DNA of 5,858 nt from Chloroflexota bacterium (GTDB lineage: Bacteria > Chloroflexota > Dehalococcoidia > Lucifugimonadales > UBA3495), in assembly GCA_022562335.1 (NCBI GenBank), contig JADFPM010000177.1:1-5858 (forward strand), in the 5' to 3' direction. Position numbers and translations under genes: made by a program. The notes below the pieces were generated by a model. It saw only the letters and a list, made by a program, of their open reading frames with translations, made no database searches and had not been told where the DNA came from. Positions 5,585-5,858 of this stretch are shown piece by piece (within the stretch, counting starts at the first letter, position 1; each line of letters opens with the position of its first letter).

Positions 5585-5858
5585 CTACAAGTTGAACTGG
5601 GGGTCCTTGTATTCGCTGTCCTTATGGTATATCTGTATCCGGCTGCGCAGCGTGTCGCACACCAGAAGCCGGTTGCTGGCCCGGTCGAAGGTGCAGGCCA
5701 CGGGCATGCGGAAGTAGTTTTGGATCTCCGGGGTCTTGACCCTGCGCCGGGCCTTTTCCATATCCGGATTTGCCGAAATGGACATTTCCGCCCACTTGGA
5801 TAGGCCGGTGGCGTCGCCGCGCAGCGTGGCCACCGGGTCGGCCTCGTTGTCGAAGATC
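5585..5858 (-). CDS. NHL-repeat (beta-propeller) protein, C-terminal fragment
   Basis: The frame runs open through the right edge (it reads IFDNEADPVATL before the GTG at 5833), so only the last 90 residues of a longer protein are present, and the GTG is not taken as the start. The segment R-M-P-V-A-C-T-F-D-R-A-S-N-R-L-L-V-C-D-T, continuing into SRIQIY, is a typical NHL-type propeller blade: a small hydrophobic strand, then Asp, then the R-[IV]-Q-x-[YF] strand. A second partial blade is seen near VATLRGD. NHL propellers usually mediate binding, and many bacterial ones are exported or fused to enzymes, but neither can be judged here. The gene is convergent with the enolase-superfamily gene and shares its terminator. 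Confidence 0.75.
   Translation of the reverse strand, partial: IFDNEADPVATLRGDATGLSKWAEMSISANPDMEKARRRVKTPEIQNYFRMPVACTFDRASNRLLVCDTLRSRIQIYHKDSEYKDPQFNL

Overview
The window looks like chromosomal DNA from a fairly GC-rich bacterium, most plausibly a Chloroflexota lineage (Dehalococcoidia or SAR202-like). That is an inference from gene content. It rests on a Thr/Pro-rich linker leading into a bacterial kelch-like propeller, an NHL-repeat protein, and a luciferase-like flavin/F420 oxidoreductase (COG2141 type) within 3 kb of an enolase-superfamily enzyme (COG4948 type). Those two enzyme families are known to be expanded in SAR202 genomes. No rRNA, tRNA, CRISPR array, transposase or phage gene is visible.

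Layout, left to right: (1) the 3' end of a large, probably exported protein, with a Thr-Pro linker followed by a complete six-bladed kelch-like propeller (+, runs off the left edge); (2) a luciferase-like monooxygenase-type oxidoreductase (+) with its own plausible promoter and Shine-Dalgarno site; (3) converging on it, a two-gene coenzyme A operon on the minus strand, coaX (type III pantothenate kinase) then coaBC (phosphopantothenoylcysteine synthetase/decarboxylase), read from a TATAAT promoter; (4) divergent from coaX, a mandelate racemase/muconate lactonizing enzyme family protein (+); (5) an unusual pair of inverted heptanucleotide repeat blocks followed directly by a strong, probably bidirectional intrinsic terminator; (6) the 3' end of an NHL-repeat protein (-, runs off the right edge).

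The CoaX and CoaBC pair supplies consecutive steps from pantothenate to 4'-phosphopantetheine and is housekeeping. The oxidoreductase and the enolase-superfamily enzyme look like independent catabolic or accessory enzymes with unknown substrates. Nothing shows that they act in one pathway with each other or with the CoA genes. The two propeller fragments belong to different genes.

I do not see a new multi-gene system here. The item most worth a second look is the heptad-repeat inverted pair at 5429-5515, which sits in the 3' untranslated region of the enolase-superfamily gene. After it come the departures from consensus at active-site positions of the enolase-superfamily enzyme.
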